Positions 14,265 through 23,649 of a stretch of 24,837 nt of DNA are shown here, piece by piece. Every line of letters begins with the position of its first letter. Position 1 is the stretch's first letter. A model generated the notes under the pieces. The model saw nothing but the letters and a program-made list of their open reading frames with translations. It was not told where the DNA came from and made no database searches. Origin of the DNA: a bacterium (GTDB taxonomy: Bacteria; SZUA-182; DTGQ01). A program made the translations under genes and the position numbers. Location: NCBI GenBank assembly GCA_023512255.1, contig JAILZY010000052.1, positions 1 through 24,837 on the forward strand. Direction: 5' to 3'.

Positions 14265-15113
14265 TTATAAAGAAGTGGCTGCGGCAGTATGGGTTTTCCG
14301 ATAGATCCTCACCCTGCTGCTGAGCGGGGTAAAATCTGCGGCCACAGGGGAAAACCCAAGGCTTTCCTTAGACCCGAGGCAAAGAAATCCACCATGAATA
14401 AGGCTGTCTCTTAGCAGGCTAAGCACACGGCTCTGGAGCTCCTTGTCGAAGTAGATCAGCACATTTCGGCAGAGAATCAGTTGCATCTGGCCGAATACAC
14501 TATCTGTGGCCAGATTATGATTGGCAAAGATGATATTTTTCTTCAGAGAAGTATCCATAATGGCTGAATCGTACTGAGCATAGTAATAGTTGGAAAATGA
14601 CCTGATCCCCCCGGCTTGCTGGTAGTAGAGACTCCATTGCCTGATCTGCTCGATAGGATAAATGCCCTCTTTTGCCTTTTTGAGAGCCGTGTCATTTATG
14701 TCTGTGGCATAGATTGTCGCCCTTTGGTAGAGCCCTTCCTCCTGCAAGATGATTGCCAAAGAGTAGACCTCCTCACCTGTAGCGCAGCCAGCATGCCAGA
14801 CCTTAATAAACGGATAGGTTTTTAGGAAGGGGGCGACCTCTTTTCTTATGGTCAGATAGACCTCAGGATCTCGGAACATATCGGTTACGGTGATCGAAAA
14901 CGCCTGGATCAGCAGGGGGAAAAACGATTCATCATACAGCACAGATGAGATCATCTCCAGGACAGACTTACGACCTGAGCGGGACAGGAGCTGTTTGACT
15001 CTCCTTTTGATCGAATCGGCAGCATAGTGCCTGAAATCATACCCATAGCGCTGATACACGGCTTCAAGGAAAAGGTGGATTTCAATATCTTCCAGGCTGC
15101 TACCTCTTTCCAT
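14265..15113 (-). CDS. cheR: CheR-type protein-glutamate methyltransferase
   Basis: A 282-residue CheR with both family domains. The N-terminal helical domain (~10-75) includes RYGYDFRHY. The Rossmann methyltransferase has SITVTDMFRDPEV (73-85), the SAM-binding HAGCATGEEVYS (107-118), TDIN (137-140) and CRNVLIYFD (215-223). It transfers methyl from SAM to glutamates of receptors. No receptor, CheA, CheW or CheB is in the window, so its target may be the helical sensor or coiled-coil regions of the adjacent hybrid kinase, as seen for CheR-kinase clusters elsewhere (inference). GGAGAGAT precedes ATG 15113. It lies 31 bp from the upstream kinase gene and 56 bp before the downstream one. The last residues (AAATSL) are encoded by a local tandem duplication (14240-14285). 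Confidence 0.92.
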   Translation of the reverse strand: MERGSSLEDIEIHLFLEAVYQRYGYDFRHYAADSIKRRVKQLLSRSGRKSVLEMISSVLYDESFFPLLIQAFSITVTDMFRDPEVYLTIRKEVAPFLKTYPFIKVWHAGCATGEEVYSLAIILQEEGLYQRATIYATDINDTALKKAKEGIYPIEQIRQWSLYYQQAGGIRSFSNYYYAQYDSAIMDTSLKKNIIFANHNLATDSVFGQMQLILCRNVLIYFDKELQSRVLSLLRDSLIHGGFLCLGSKESLGFSPVAADFTPLSSRVRIYRKTHTAAATSL

Positions 15114-15144
15114 AGCTTATCTCTCCTGCTTCTGCTCTCTCCCA

Positions 15145-18100
15145 TTAGCGGTACAGCCAAACCCGCATCATGGAAATTAGGCGATCCACATCAATCGGCT
15201 TTGAGAGATAATCATTGGCTCCGGCAGCCAGGCACTTTTCCCGGTCCTCTCTCATAGCCTTGGCTGTCAGGGCAATGATTGGCAGACTCAGGAATTTTTT
15301 CTGGGCTCTGATCCTGCGGATGGCTTCATAACCATCCATGACCGGCATCATGATATCCATGAGGACAAGATCAATATCAGGATTCTTTCTCAAAATATCC
15401 AAGGCCTTTTGTCCATCCTCTGCCTTGAACACCTTCATTCCTCGCTCCTGGAGGACGCCGGCTAGAGCAAAGGCATTACGCATGTCATCATCGACCAGCA
15501 AGATTCTCTTGCCTGTCAGAATGCTATCCTGATTATAGAGGAGAGAAATTATCTCCTGCTTGTTTTTGGGCAGATTACTGATCAGCCGATGCAGAAAAAG
15601 GGCGGTTTCATCGAGCAAGCGCTCCTCTGATTTTACTCCCTTGACAATGATCGACTCGGTATATTTGCGCAGCTCCTCCTCTTCTTCTTTAGTCAGCTCC
15701 CGAGCAGTGTAGATAATGATTGGCGGGATAACTAGCCCTTTTTCCCTCTCAAGAGCTTGCAGCACCTGAAATCCTGACATATCCGGCAGGCCAAGATCTA
15801 GAACCACGCAGTCGTATTGCTTGGATTTGATCGCCTGGATAGCCTCAGCTCCGCTGCCTGCTTCGGTAACCTTGACATCGCTGTTGCCGACGATCCGAAC
15901 AATGTTTGCTCTCGACGCCGGATCATCCTCTACGACCAAAAGGTCCTTGATTGTCTTGGCAATCATTTTCTCGATCCTGCCCAAGGCCTCGGCCATCTGC
16001 TCAGCAGTCGCCGGTTTGGTCAAAAATCCTATAGCCCCTTTCTGAAAGGCGTAAATGGTCTTTTCCTCAACTGACATGATATGGATCGGAATATGGCGGG
16101 TTGCAGGCTCTCGCTTGAGAGTCTCCATAACCTGCCAGCCGTTAATGCCTGGGAGAAGAATATCCAGAATAATGGCTTGGGGCAGATATTTTTTGGCAAG
16201 CTCAAGCCCTCCTTCTCCCGTGCTTGAGAAAAGGCACTTAAACCCCCTTGCTCGGCATTGATCCATCAGTATTTGGCCAAAATTCTGGTCATCCTCAATA
16301 ATCAGAATGCTGCGATCATCTGGCCGAAGATTATCTCTATCGTCCTGAAGAACAATAGCTGCGGCCTCTGTCTTTTGAAGAGCATCAAGCTGTTGCTGAG
16401 CGGGGGATTCTCCACCCAGCGGCTTTGGCCAAACCGTTGGCTGAGATTTGGGCTCAGCCAAGGCCGATCCTGCCCCTTTTTCCGCTTGCCCGCTCCTGAG
16501 CGGAAGGTATAGGGTAAAGGTTGAGCCCTGCTCAGGTTCACTTCTAGTCAAGACGACCCTCCCACCTAGGAGATTGGCCAGATTTCTTGAAATCGAAAGG
16601 CCAAGCCCTGTGCCGCCATATTTTCGTGCCGTCCCTCCCTCTGCCTGTTGAAAGGCTTCGAAAATTATCCCCTGCTTTTCAGGCGGGATACCTATGCCAG
16701 TATCGGTAAACGCAATGGCTAGGACTGGGGCGATGAGTCCATCTGGTAGGCTCTTTTGCTCATCCAGCTTTCTGATGTCGATCGTGATCCCCCCTTTATC
16801 GGTGAACTTGATCGCATTTGAGATCAGATTCCTCATGATCTGAGAGATTCGCTTGCGGTCAGTCAGGATGAGCTGCGGTGCACTCTGATCGACAGTAACT
16901 TCTAGGGCCAGGCCTTTATTCTCAGCCATATGCTTAAAGTTTGAGATCAACTCTTTGGCTAGCTCCTGAATCGATACCTCCTCAGGATTGATATCCATCC
17001 GACCTGACTCAATCTTGGCCAAATCAAGGATATCATTGATCAGCTCAAGTAGCGCTTTTCCGCTATTATGGATAATCCTGAGCGCCTCAACCTGACGGTC
17101 AGTCAAGTTGCCATCCCGATTTTCGGCCAGAGTCTGGGATAGGATAAGCAGGCTATTCAGAGGGGTTCGCAGCTCATGGGACATATTGGCCAGGAATTCG
17201 GATTTATACCGATTGGCCAGGCTAAGCTCCTGAGTCTTTTTTTCAAGCTCTCTTCGGGCTGCTTCAAGCTCGCTGTTCTTTCGCTCTATTTCAACTCTCT
17301 GCCGCTCCTGCCACTTGGCCCTCTCCTCCAGCTCTTCGTTAGCCGCCTGAAGCTCCTCATGCTGAATTTTGAGCCTCTCTTCGCTTTCTCTGAGCGCCTG
17401 GGTCTGCTCCTCCAGCTCTTCGTTAGCCGCCTGAAGCTCTTTCTGCTGAACCTGGAGCTCTTCTGCCTGACGCTGGCTTTCTTCGAGAAGCACCTGTATC
17501 TTTTCCCTCGATTGAGCAGAGTGAATAGCAATGGCTACGCTTTCCGCAACCAGATTAAGGAATTCCTGATGGATTGCTGAAAATTCAGAGAAAGAGCCAA
17601 GCTCGGCCACTCCCTTCAACTTGTCTCCAAACAAGAAGGGGACGACTAGAATATGCCTGGGGAGTGAGTCACCAATGGCTGAAGTGATCCGCACATAGTC
17701 TTGCGGAATATTGGCTACCAGGATCATGGTCCGCTCAAAAGCTGCCTGCCCAGCCAGCCCCTCGCCAATCCTGATGGTGGGCTTGACCCCGAGCCCCTTG
17801 GGGAGGGCGTAGCTTGCGCAAAGTTTCATTACTCCTTCGCTGTCTTCATCGAGGGTATACAAAGCAGCGATTTGAGCACCTAGGTACTTGGCTAGATAGG
17901 TAATGATGTTTCGGCCTAGATCTAGCAGGCTTTGCTCCCCGCGCATTTTCTCATACAGTTCATTCTGTCCAGATCGCAACCAGCTCTGTTTTCTGTTTTC
18001 CTCCCTGGCCTTGCGCAGCGATCGGGTCATATCCTGGAGAGCTCGGCCAAGCTCATCAGCCTGGCTGCGAAGCTCGACTGTGCTGGAAAGATCGTCTCTG

Positions 18101-18894
18101 GCAATATCTTGGGCCTGTCTGGTGATATTTTTAAAACTGGTGCAGATCTCTTGGAGAGAGAGGTAGACAGGATCTAGCTCATCGCCCGCTCCTTCAAGCT
18201 CCCGCGGGCTTAGAAGATAGCCAGAGGCGATTTTTTTGGCTTTTTCCGAAATTTCCACCGTGCGGGCAATAATACCGCGGCTAGTAAAGGTCGCGATCAG
18301 CATCCCAGAAACCGTAGCCATCAGCAGGAAACCGATCAGAAGATTTGAGGTTATCAGATAACCGCGCTCGGCTTCATCCCTCTCGGTCTTCAACTTCTGA
18401 TAGCTCCTGGACATTATATCTGCTAAAATTTTCTGAGTCTCATCAATTATCTGATGGCCTTTTAGTTCAATCTCCTTGGTGTCTTTACCCAACTGCCTAA
18501 GGTCATTGATATTGCGGTTAATAGCCAGATATTCCTTCCAGAGGAAATCAACCTTTTTTAGCCGCTGTTGATCATAAGGGTCAACCAGATTATGCAGCCT
18601 AGCCAGGGAGCTTTCTAGTGTGCGGATACCCTGATTGATCAATTCTATATTTTTCTTCCTCTCCTCCTGGGAGGCTCCAGAGCGAAGGACAACTTCCTCC
18701 ATTCGGTGGATATCAAGGATGGTGCTGCTGATCTGATTGATAGTTTGGATTCTTTGGATGGCAATATTGATGACTGTGTTGAATTTGCCATTGAAATCCG
18801 CAAGCCTAATGATGGAGATCAAGATTCCTAAAGCCATCAGAGCGAGAATAGCCAAAAAACCGCTGAATAACTTTTTCTTAAACGTTCCCTTCAT
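15145..18894 (-). CDS. Hybrid kinase: HAMP-GAF-coiled coil-HK-three receivers
   Basis: A 1249-residue protein. TM1 (~8-30) and TM2 (~183-206) flank an all-helical extracytoplasmic domain of CHASE3/4HB-MCP type. Next come a HAMP region (~207-295), a GAF domain (~320-465) and a long coiled coil (~470-560). The kinase core has H573 in ANMSHELRTPLN and an HATPase with GGTGLGLSIS. Three receivers at ~868-985, ~990-1110 and ~1125-1245 each carry an acidic pair and an LD/MD phospho-acceptor. It resembles multi-receiver kinases that are encoded with CheR and small RR-kinases. It should be the membrane sensor and phosphate hub of the operon. Inside the coiled coil a 28-residue unit is duplicated. The ribosome-binding site is weak (AGGCAG), and the gene starts 42 bp after the preceding one, in a spacer with an imperfect ~25-bp duplication. 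Confidence 0.92.
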   Translation of the reverse strand: MKGTFKKKLFSGFLAILALMALGILISIIRLADFNGKFNTVINIAIQRIQTINQISSTILDIHRMEEVVLRSGASQEERKKNIELINQGIRTLESSLARLHNLVDPYDQQRLKKVDFLWKEYLAINRNINDLRQLGKDTKEIELKGHQIIDETQKILADIMSRSYQKLKTERDEAERGYLITSNLLIGFLLMATVSGMLIATFTSRGIIARTVEISEKAKKIASGYLLSPRELEGAGDELDPVYLSLQEICTSFKNITRQAQDIARDDLSSTVELRSQADELGRALQDMTRSLRKAREENRKQSWLRSGQNELYEKMRGEQSLLDLGRNIITYLAKYLGAQIAALYTLDEDSEGVMKLCASYALPKGLGVKPTIRIGEGLAGQAAFERTMILVANIPQDYVRITSAIGDSLPRHILVVPFLFGDKLKGVAELGSFSEFSAIHQEFLNLVAESVAIAIHSAQSREKIQVLLEESQRQAEELQVQQKELQAANEELEEQTQALRESEERLKIQHEELQAANEELEERAKWQERQRVEIERKNSELEAARRELEKKTQELSLANRYKSEFLANMSHELRTPLNSLLILSQTLAENRDGNLTDRQVEALRIIHNSGKALLELINDILDLAKIESGRMDINPEEVSIQELAKELISNFKHMAENKGLALEVTVDQSAPQLILTDRKRISQIMRNLISNAIKFTDKGGITIDIRKLDEQKSLPDGLIAPVLAIAFTDTGIGIPPEKQGIIFEAFQQAEGGTARKYGGTGLGLSISRNLANLLGGRVVLTRSEPEQGSTFTLYLPLRSGQAEKGAGSALAEPKSQPTVWPKPLGGESPAQQQLDALQKTEAAAIVLQDDRDNLRPDDRSILIIEDDQNFGQILMDQCRARGFKCLFSSTGEGGLELAKKYLPQAIILDILLPGINGWQVMETLKREPATRHIPIHIMSVEEKTIYAFQKGAIGFLTKPATAEQMAEALGRIEKMIAKTIKDLLVVEDDPASRANIVRIVGNSDVKVTEAGSGAEAIQAIKSKQYDCVVLDLGLPDMSGFQVLQALEREKGLVIPPIIIYTARELTKEEEEELRKYTESIIVKGVKSEERLLDETALFLHRLISNLPKNKQEIISLLYNQDSILTGKRILLVDDDMRNAFALAGVLQERGMKVFKAEDGQKALDILRKNPDIDLVLMDIMMPVMDGYEAIRRIRAQKKFLSLPIIALTAKAMREDREKCLAAGANDYLSKPIDVDRLISMMRVWLYR
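17323..17439 (-). repeat. 84-bp-period duplication in coiled-coil coding region
   Basis: A ~33-bp sequence encoding ELQAANEELEE is nearly identical at 17323-17355 and 17407-17439. The offset is 84 bp, or 28 residues, exactly four heptads, so the duplication lengthens the helix without breaking its register. Confidence 0.85.
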
Positions 18895-18936
18895 TGTTAC
18901 TGCCTATGAGTTAATAACTTATTACTGCCCTATGAG

Positions 18937-21258
18937 TTAATCATCTAATCTCTTTGAATCCATAGTGTTTCTGTTCATCATTACCTTCCCTATGATGTCA
19001 CTTAACTCTCCGATCCGATACGGTTTGGCCAAAGCCGCGCAAAACCCATACTCCCTGAATGAGGCCAGGACAGGATCATCGGCATAGCCGCTGGTAACGA
19101 TCGCTTTTACTTCAGGGTCGATCTGACGAAGCTTTTCGACTGCTTCAACTCCTCCCATCCCCCCGGGGATGATCAGGTCAACAAGCACCGCATCAAAGGG
19201 CCGGCCAGAGTTTTTGGCCTTTTGGAATAACTCGATCGCCTGAGAGCCGTCAACAGCAATCTCAGCTTCATAACCAAGCCGGGCAAGCATATGTTTGACC
19301 GTATTTCTCACTAGCTCCTCATCTTCGAGGATAAGTATCCTCCCTTGCCCAGGTTGAATCTGTCTTGGGGGCTGAATCTGCTTCTGTGAGGCTATTTTCT
19401 CCTCTGCTGGCCCTCCTCTTGGGACGAGATTAGCGGCAGGGATATAGAGAAAAAAGGTTGTGCCAACGCCGACTTTTGATTCTACGCTGATATACCCCTC
19501 GTGCCGTTTGATGATCGAGTGGGCAGTAGCCAGGCCAAGGCCGCTTCCCTGCTCTTTGGTGGTGAAATAGGGATCAAATATTTTGGACAGATGCTCTTGC
19601 GGTATGCCGTGCCCCTCATCTTCGACCGACACCCTGATGTATCTTCCCCCCCGCAGTGGCAATCCATCCTGGGGTCTGACCACGACATTTTCAGCCCTTA
19701 CCCTAACTATTCCACCCTTGGGCATGGCTTGGCTGGCATTGATAATTAGGTTGTTGAAAACCTGACTTATCTGTCCAACATCTACTTCTGCTGGCCATAG
19801 ATTATCGGCCAGGGAAAACTCAGCCTTAACCTTAGACCCTCTTAGGGCAAACTCGACCGTATCTTTCACTAGCCTTGAGATTGATGCGGTTTCTTTTAAT
19901 GGCGCTCCGCCCTTGGCAAAGGTAAGCAATTGTTTGGACAGATCTATGGCCCGGCGGCTTGCGTTCTCAGCCTGATCCAAAAGCTCAAGAACAATATCTT
20001 CAGGCTCGACATGCAGCCTCAGAAGGGAGAGTGTGCCGACGATGCCCATCAGAATGTTCCTGAAATCATGGGCAATTCCCCCAGCCAGAACACCAATCGA
20101 CTCAAGCTTTTGAGCTTTTTGCTGCTCTTCCTCTATTCTCTTGCGCTCGGTGCGATCAATACCTAACTCCAAAACCAGTGAATGTCCGTCAATATCGGTG
20201 AACGGATAGTCATGAATCTCATACGTTCGGCCATCAGGCCCGATCATCTCCCACTGGTAGGGTGCGCTGCTATCCGCGGCGGCGGTATCAAAGACAGGGG
20301 AGGCTAGATAGTTCTCTGCAAACCCATTACCTTTTTGGCCTAGGATTTCATGATATGCTCTTCCCTTCGGATCACCGAAATGGTCGATAAAGTATCGGTT
20401 GACAAAGCGGATGGAATTATCCGGCGCTCGAAGAAGGACAAAGGCAGGCAAGGCATCAAGGAGAGCAAAAAGCCTCTGCCGCTCGGTCTGCAAGGCCTCT
20501 TCTGCCTCCTTCCGCAGGGTAATATCTTCCAGCATAGGCAGAAAGTATAGGGGATGGCCCAAAGCATCCCGCACCAGGCTGACTGAAAGACAAATCCAGC
20601 CTATTTTCCAACTCTTGCACCTTATGCGGCTATCTAGTTGAAATCGATCAATACTGCCATTTAGCAGACTGGCCATTTTTTCAAGCCACACTTTTAAATC
20701 ATCAGGATGAATAATTTCTGGAAAGCTGAGCAAGATGAGCTCCTCTCGCGCATAGCCGCTCATCTGACAGAGCCTTTCATTTACCCGCTGAAAGCGATAG
20801 TCTAGGGAAAGAATAGCCGCTCCGATGGGTGAGTCATCGAATGTCCGCCGCAGTTTCTCCTCACTCTCCCTCAGCCGAGCCTCTGTCTTGGCTCGATAGA
20901 GTGCCATTTCAATATTGGCATACAGCTCTCGATCCTCAAAAGGCTTGAGTATATATCCAAACGGCTCGGTTATCTTTGCCCTGCTCAGGATCTCTTTATC
21001 CGAGAAGGCGGTAAGATAGACAACCGGAATATTGAACCGGGACCGTATCTGATCAGCAGCCTTGATGCCGCTTATATCGCCGCCTAAGACGATATCCATG
21101 AGCACTAAATCTGGCTTTTCCTCTTCCACTTTTCGGATTGCCCACTCGCCTGAAGAGACTACGGCACAGACGCAGTAGCCTTCCCCCTCGAGCTTCATCT
21201 GCAAGCTTTTGGCAATAATAATTTCATCTTCAACAATTAATATCTTGGCTTTATCCAT
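18937..21258 (-). CDS. REC-PAS-PAS-HK-REC hybrid kinase, first gene of operon
   Basis: A 773-residue soluble protein. The N-terminal receiver (1-120) has E10/D11, phospho-acceptor D55 in LMDIVLGG and Lys in YILKPFE. Two PAS domains follow (~130-250 and ~258-380). The kinase has H397 in AGGIAHDFRNIL, an HATPase with GSGLGLATA, and a C-terminal receiver (DAVLVDLIIPGG; AKPYR). The kinase-REC part is clearly paralogous to the membrane kinase at 6272-9394, but here the usual N of HDFNN is R. With a receiver at each end it can both receive and relay phosphate. The start is ATG 21258 with GAGG 11 nt upstream; a GTG at 21264 has better spacing and is possible. A strong promoter lies at 21394-21423. 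Confidence 0.92.
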   Translation of the reverse strand: MDKAKILIVEDEIIIAKSLQMKLEGEGYCVCAVVSSGEWAIRKVEEEKPDLVLMDIVLGGDISGIKAADQIRSRFNIPVVYLTAFSDKEILSRAKITEPFGYILKPFEDRELYANIEMALYRAKTEARLRESEEKLRRTFDDSPIGAAILSLDYRFQRVNERLCQMSGYAREELILLSFPEIIHPDDLKVWLEKMASLLNGSIDRFQLDSRIRCKSWKIGWICLSVSLVRDALGHPLYFLPMLEDITLRKEAEEALQTERQRLFALLDALPAFVLLRAPDNSIRFVNRYFIDHFGDPKGRAYHEILGQKGNGFAENYLASPVFDTAAADSSAPYQWEMIGPDGRTYEIHDYPFTDIDGHSLVLELGIDRTERKRIEEEQQKAQKLESIGVLAGGIAHDFRNILMGIVGTLSLLRLHVEPEDIVLELLDQAENASRRAIDLSKQLLTFAKGGAPLKETASISRLVKDTVEFALRGSKVKAEFSLADNLWPAEVDVGQISQVFNNLIINASQAMPKGGIVRVRAENVVVRPQDGLPLRGGRYIRVSVEDEGHGIPQEHLSKIFDPYFTTKEQGSGLGLATAHSIIKRHEGYISVESKVGVGTTFFLYIPAANLVPRGGPAEEKIASQKQIQPPRQIQPGQGRILILEDEELVRNTVKHMLARLGYEAEIAVDGSQAIELFQKAKNSGRPFDAVLVDLIIPGGMGGVEAVEKLRQIDPEVKAIVTSGYADDPVLASFREYGFCAALAKPYRIGELSDIIGKVMMNRNTMDSKRLDD

Positions 21259-21393
21259 ATACACTATAACCTCAAGTTTATAGGAAAAATTTAAGGCTAT
21301 GGCTGTTACTTTTCTCCTCAAAGCTGATGGGATGGATAAATTTCAATCAACCTTGTATTTGTTTGGAGTATCAACCTATTGGGAATTATAGAT

Positions 21394-21423
21394 ATTATAA
21401 TATGTTATTATTTATTAAGTCAA
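21394..21423 (-). promoter_or_regulatory. Sigma70-type promoter of the signalling operon
   Basis: On the minus strand TTGACT (21418-21423) is followed after 18 bp by a perfect TATAAT (21394-21399). The predicted start near 21387 gives a ~130-nt leader before the first kinase. The surrounding DNA is very AT-rich. Confidence 0.6.
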
Positions 21424-21479
21424 AGAACTAATGAGGTTGCTTATATGTTTCCCATACTTTTTGAAGACTCCCATACTCT

Positions 21480-21660
21480 CCTCCCCCCTTGATAGGGAGG
21501 CTTTGCCCAGCCAGCCAGTCCGACCAGCATCCTCCCCCCCTTGATGTGGAGGCTTTAGTGAGGGGGATAAAAGGCTCCCCTTCCCATTAAGGGAAGGGAT
21601 GATCGGCGCATCTGTCGAAATATTGGGCCGGCGTTTTCCCTTTTCCCATTAAGGGAGGGG
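21480..21660. repeat. Four short hairpins in two repeat pairs
   Basis: CCTCCCCCCTTGATAGGGAG (21480-21499) and a variant at 21531-21552 form one pair of GC-rich hairpins, each followed by GCTTT. CCCTTCCCATTAAGGGAAGG (21578-21597, perfect 8-bp stem) and a variant at 21638-21660 form the second pair, each followed within ~35 bp by a CATCTGT sequence. Together they fill most of the spacer 21424-21765. Confidence 0.8.
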
Positions 21661-21693
21661 AATGTTGGAAACATCTGTGAGGTTGCATATTTC

Positions 21694-21729
21694 ATTGGCA
21701 GATAGTAGATAATTGGCAGATAGCAGATA
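21694..21729. repeat. 18-bp tandem duplication
   Basis: ATTGGCAGATAGTAGATA (21694-21711) is followed directly by the same sequence with one change (21712-21729). Confidence 0.95.
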
Positions 21730-21765
21730 GATGATAGGACTATTGGGGAAAAAAGAGGAGATATT

Positions 21766-22707
21766 TTACTTTTCGCAATCACCTGCCGAAAGGTCAACCC
21801 GAAAGATCAGTCGGCCTACGTATCCGCTCATAACTTTCCTTATCCGCCCATCCTCATGAGCCATGCCCTGTAAGCAGGAAAGGATGCGCTGGCGGAGCAC
21901 TTCCTTGTCGCCATTCTCCACAAAGCCATAAACCAGGTCAAGGAGAATATCAGCCTCTGTCTGCGGATCAGCCAGGCTCTCATGCCGATGGTAGCTAAAA
22001 TCAATCGAGGGGCGATATCCAAGTGAATAGAGGAGATTGAAAGCTAGAGTGATGCTGCTGCCTTGCTGATCGAGCTCTTTTCCGGTAAGATGACGCCACA
22101 CCTCCTCAGCCGTATTTTGCCGCCGTTTCCCTGACCAGGCTGCCATAGCGCACCAGTGGCGACTAGTAGAGATAAATTTCAAAAAGCTTTCAGGCCCGCT
22201 AACTGCCGGTGTCATATGAGCAAAGGCAAGATCAAAGGCTGAGCGAAACCCCATCTGATCAATATCTGCACTCAGCCAATCCAAGTGCAGGGGAATAATG
22301 CGGCTAGCTACCTCAGGCGGTGTTTCCTCCCTTAGATAGTGCAGCATCCCTTCCGACACATCCACGGCTGTTACCAAGGCCCCAGCCTGAGCAAAGGGAA
22401 TGGCAAAGCGGCCCGTTCCGCAGCCAAGATCAAGAATTTTTATCCCTTCCCTGAGAATGCCTCTCTCCTTCAAGAGCAGGAGCATCTCATCTCTCATCGG
22501 ATCTGCCTGCTGTAGCCCTCTCCAGCCTTGGCTAAATTCTTTCGATAATTTGTCCCAACGATCTGGCCTGACAAAGGCTCTGTTCACGGTTTGCTGCATC
22601 TTGTGCTCAAGATGCTCCCAGTGCCGGATCCAGAAGCTTGGATCAAGAATATTATCAAGAGAGCTATTTAAAAGAGAGCTATCTAAGGGGGAATTCACAA
22701 GATTCAT
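21766..22707 (-). CDS. Class I SAM-dependent methyltransferase
   Basis: A 313-residue protein from ATG 22707. SAM motif I is KILDLGCGTGRFAIPF (residues ~90-105), with an acidic residue at the end of strand 2 in VTAVDVSEGM and a post-motif DLAFAHMTP stretch. The N-terminal ~80 residues (WIRHWE...FSQGW) and C-terminal part do not identify a substrate. It is cytoplasmic. I prefer ATG 22707 because AGGAAAGG precedes it; an ATG 21 bases upstream has a poor site. The N-terminus (SPLDSSLLNSSLDN) is encoded by a 15-bp tandem duplication (near 22658-22687). It is divergent from the small secreted protein and radical SAM genes, and on the same strand as the kinase operon but 507 bp away. Confidence 0.82.
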   Translation of the reverse strand: MNLVNSPLDSSLLNSSLDNILDPSFWIRHWEHLEHKMQQTVNRAFVRPDRWDKLSKEFSQGWRGLQQADPMRDEMLLLLKERGILREGIKILDLGCGTGRFAIPFAQAGALVTAVDVSEGMLHYLREETPPEVASRIIPLHLDWLSADIDQMGFRSAFDLAFAHMTPAVSGPESFLKFISTSRHWCAMAAWSGKRRQNTAEEVWRHLTGKELDQQGSSITLAFNLLYSLGYRPSIDFSYHRHESLADPQTEADILLDLVYGFVENGDKEVLRQRILSCLQGMAHEDGRIRKVMSGYVGRLIFRVDLSAGDCEK

Positions 22708-22754
22708 AGGCGACCTTTCCTCGCTCATCAGAGCCTGCCGCTGATAGATCAGGT

Positions 22755-22789
22755 TAGGCTTATTTTATAAACTAGGCTTATTTTATAAA
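22755..22789. repeat. 18-bp tandem duplication
   Basis: TAGGCTTATTTTATAAAC (22755-22772) is repeated directly at 22773-22789. It lies in the 392-bp divergent spacer 22708-23099. Apart from this and the duplication at 23053-23088 I see no feature in that spacer. Confidence 0.95.
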
Positions 22790-23052
22790 ATATATGCGGT
22801 TTATATTCCGCTCTTTCGCTACCCATACCCAAAAGATATCCACGGGCAATACCCTGGCCCTAGGGAGCTTGAATTTGTACTTTAAAATTTGATTAGTTAT
22901 ACCAGATTTGTAGGCCGATCACAATCATTTTTATAAGGAAGGGCCAGATTTTCCCACAGCAATGACCCAAGCCATCAATTTACCCTGGTGGGTGAAGTTG
23001 AGCTGATTTTTCTCCGATGTAAATAGCAGGGTATAGCTTGTCTTATAGCTGT

Positions 23053-23088
23053 CTTATAAGAGATGCCGGACTTATAAGAGATGCTGGA
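23053..23088 (+). repeat. 18-bp tandem duplication beside a ribosome-binding site
   Basis: CTTATAAGAGATGCCGGA (23053-23070) is followed by the same with one change (23071-23088). The second copy ends in GGA, which begins the GGAGGAAG ribosome-binding site of the next gene. TGTCTTATAGC is also partly duplicated just upstream. Confidence 0.95.
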
Positions 23089-23099
23089 GGAAGAAAAAA

Positions 23100-23474
23100 A
23101 TGTCCCTCAAATTGCAGTGTAGGATAGCTGTATGTCTGGCTGCTCTTTTGGCTGCTGTCTTTTTCCCCGCAAGAGAGGGGATAAAGGCTACTCAGGACAG
23201 TAGCCAGGGGAATATTCAGAGAAATGTTCAGAAAAATGTTCAGAAGGAAGAAGATGAAAAATATTTCAAATCTCTTCCTGACCAATCCTTTGCGGTGATC
23301 GAGAAAGATCAAAATGGTGCACTCATTCGTCTTTTGCCACATCATGACGAGAGGGGAAAGCTAGTCATACCCTGGCTGGAGGAGTCTATGAATCAAATCT
23401 TTAAGCTTGATCCTAATCATCGGATAGAGGCTAGGGAGCATCTGTTGAAGGATTACTATGAGATCAATGAATAA
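23100..23474 (+). CDS. Small secreted protein, unknown function
   Basis: A 124-residue protein. Residues 1-8 are basic, 9-22 hydrophobic, and a signal-peptide cleavage is likely between ~24 and 30. Residues 38-49 are three tandem copies of a four-residue unit (NIQR, NVQK, NVQK), from a 12-bp DNA triplication near 23211-23246. The rest is a compact, charged domain with LLPHHDERGKLVIPWLEE and a helical Asp/His-rich end. I do not recognise a family. GGAGGAAG gives a strong site for ATG 23100. A radical SAM gene follows on the same strand after 213 bp. A substrate or partner relation is possible but not shown. Confidence 0.65.
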   Translation: MSLKLQCRIAVCLAALLAAVFFPAREGIKATQDSSQGNIQRNVQKNVQKEEDEKYFKSLPDQSFAVIEKDQNGALIRLLPHHDERGKLVIPWLEESMNQIFKLDPNHRIEAREHLLKDYYEINE

Positions 23475-23649
23475 GGATTACTAAAGGTATTGCTAGAGAC
23501 TATAGATATGGCTGGAGACAATGAATATTACTGATAATAAATAAATGAATAATAAATAAACGAAATTTTAGTCACTCCCTTGGTCAGGTTTTTGAGCTTC
23601 TTTAAGGGCAGAAAAATTCTGCTAACCTTAGAGAGAGACAGTAGATAAT

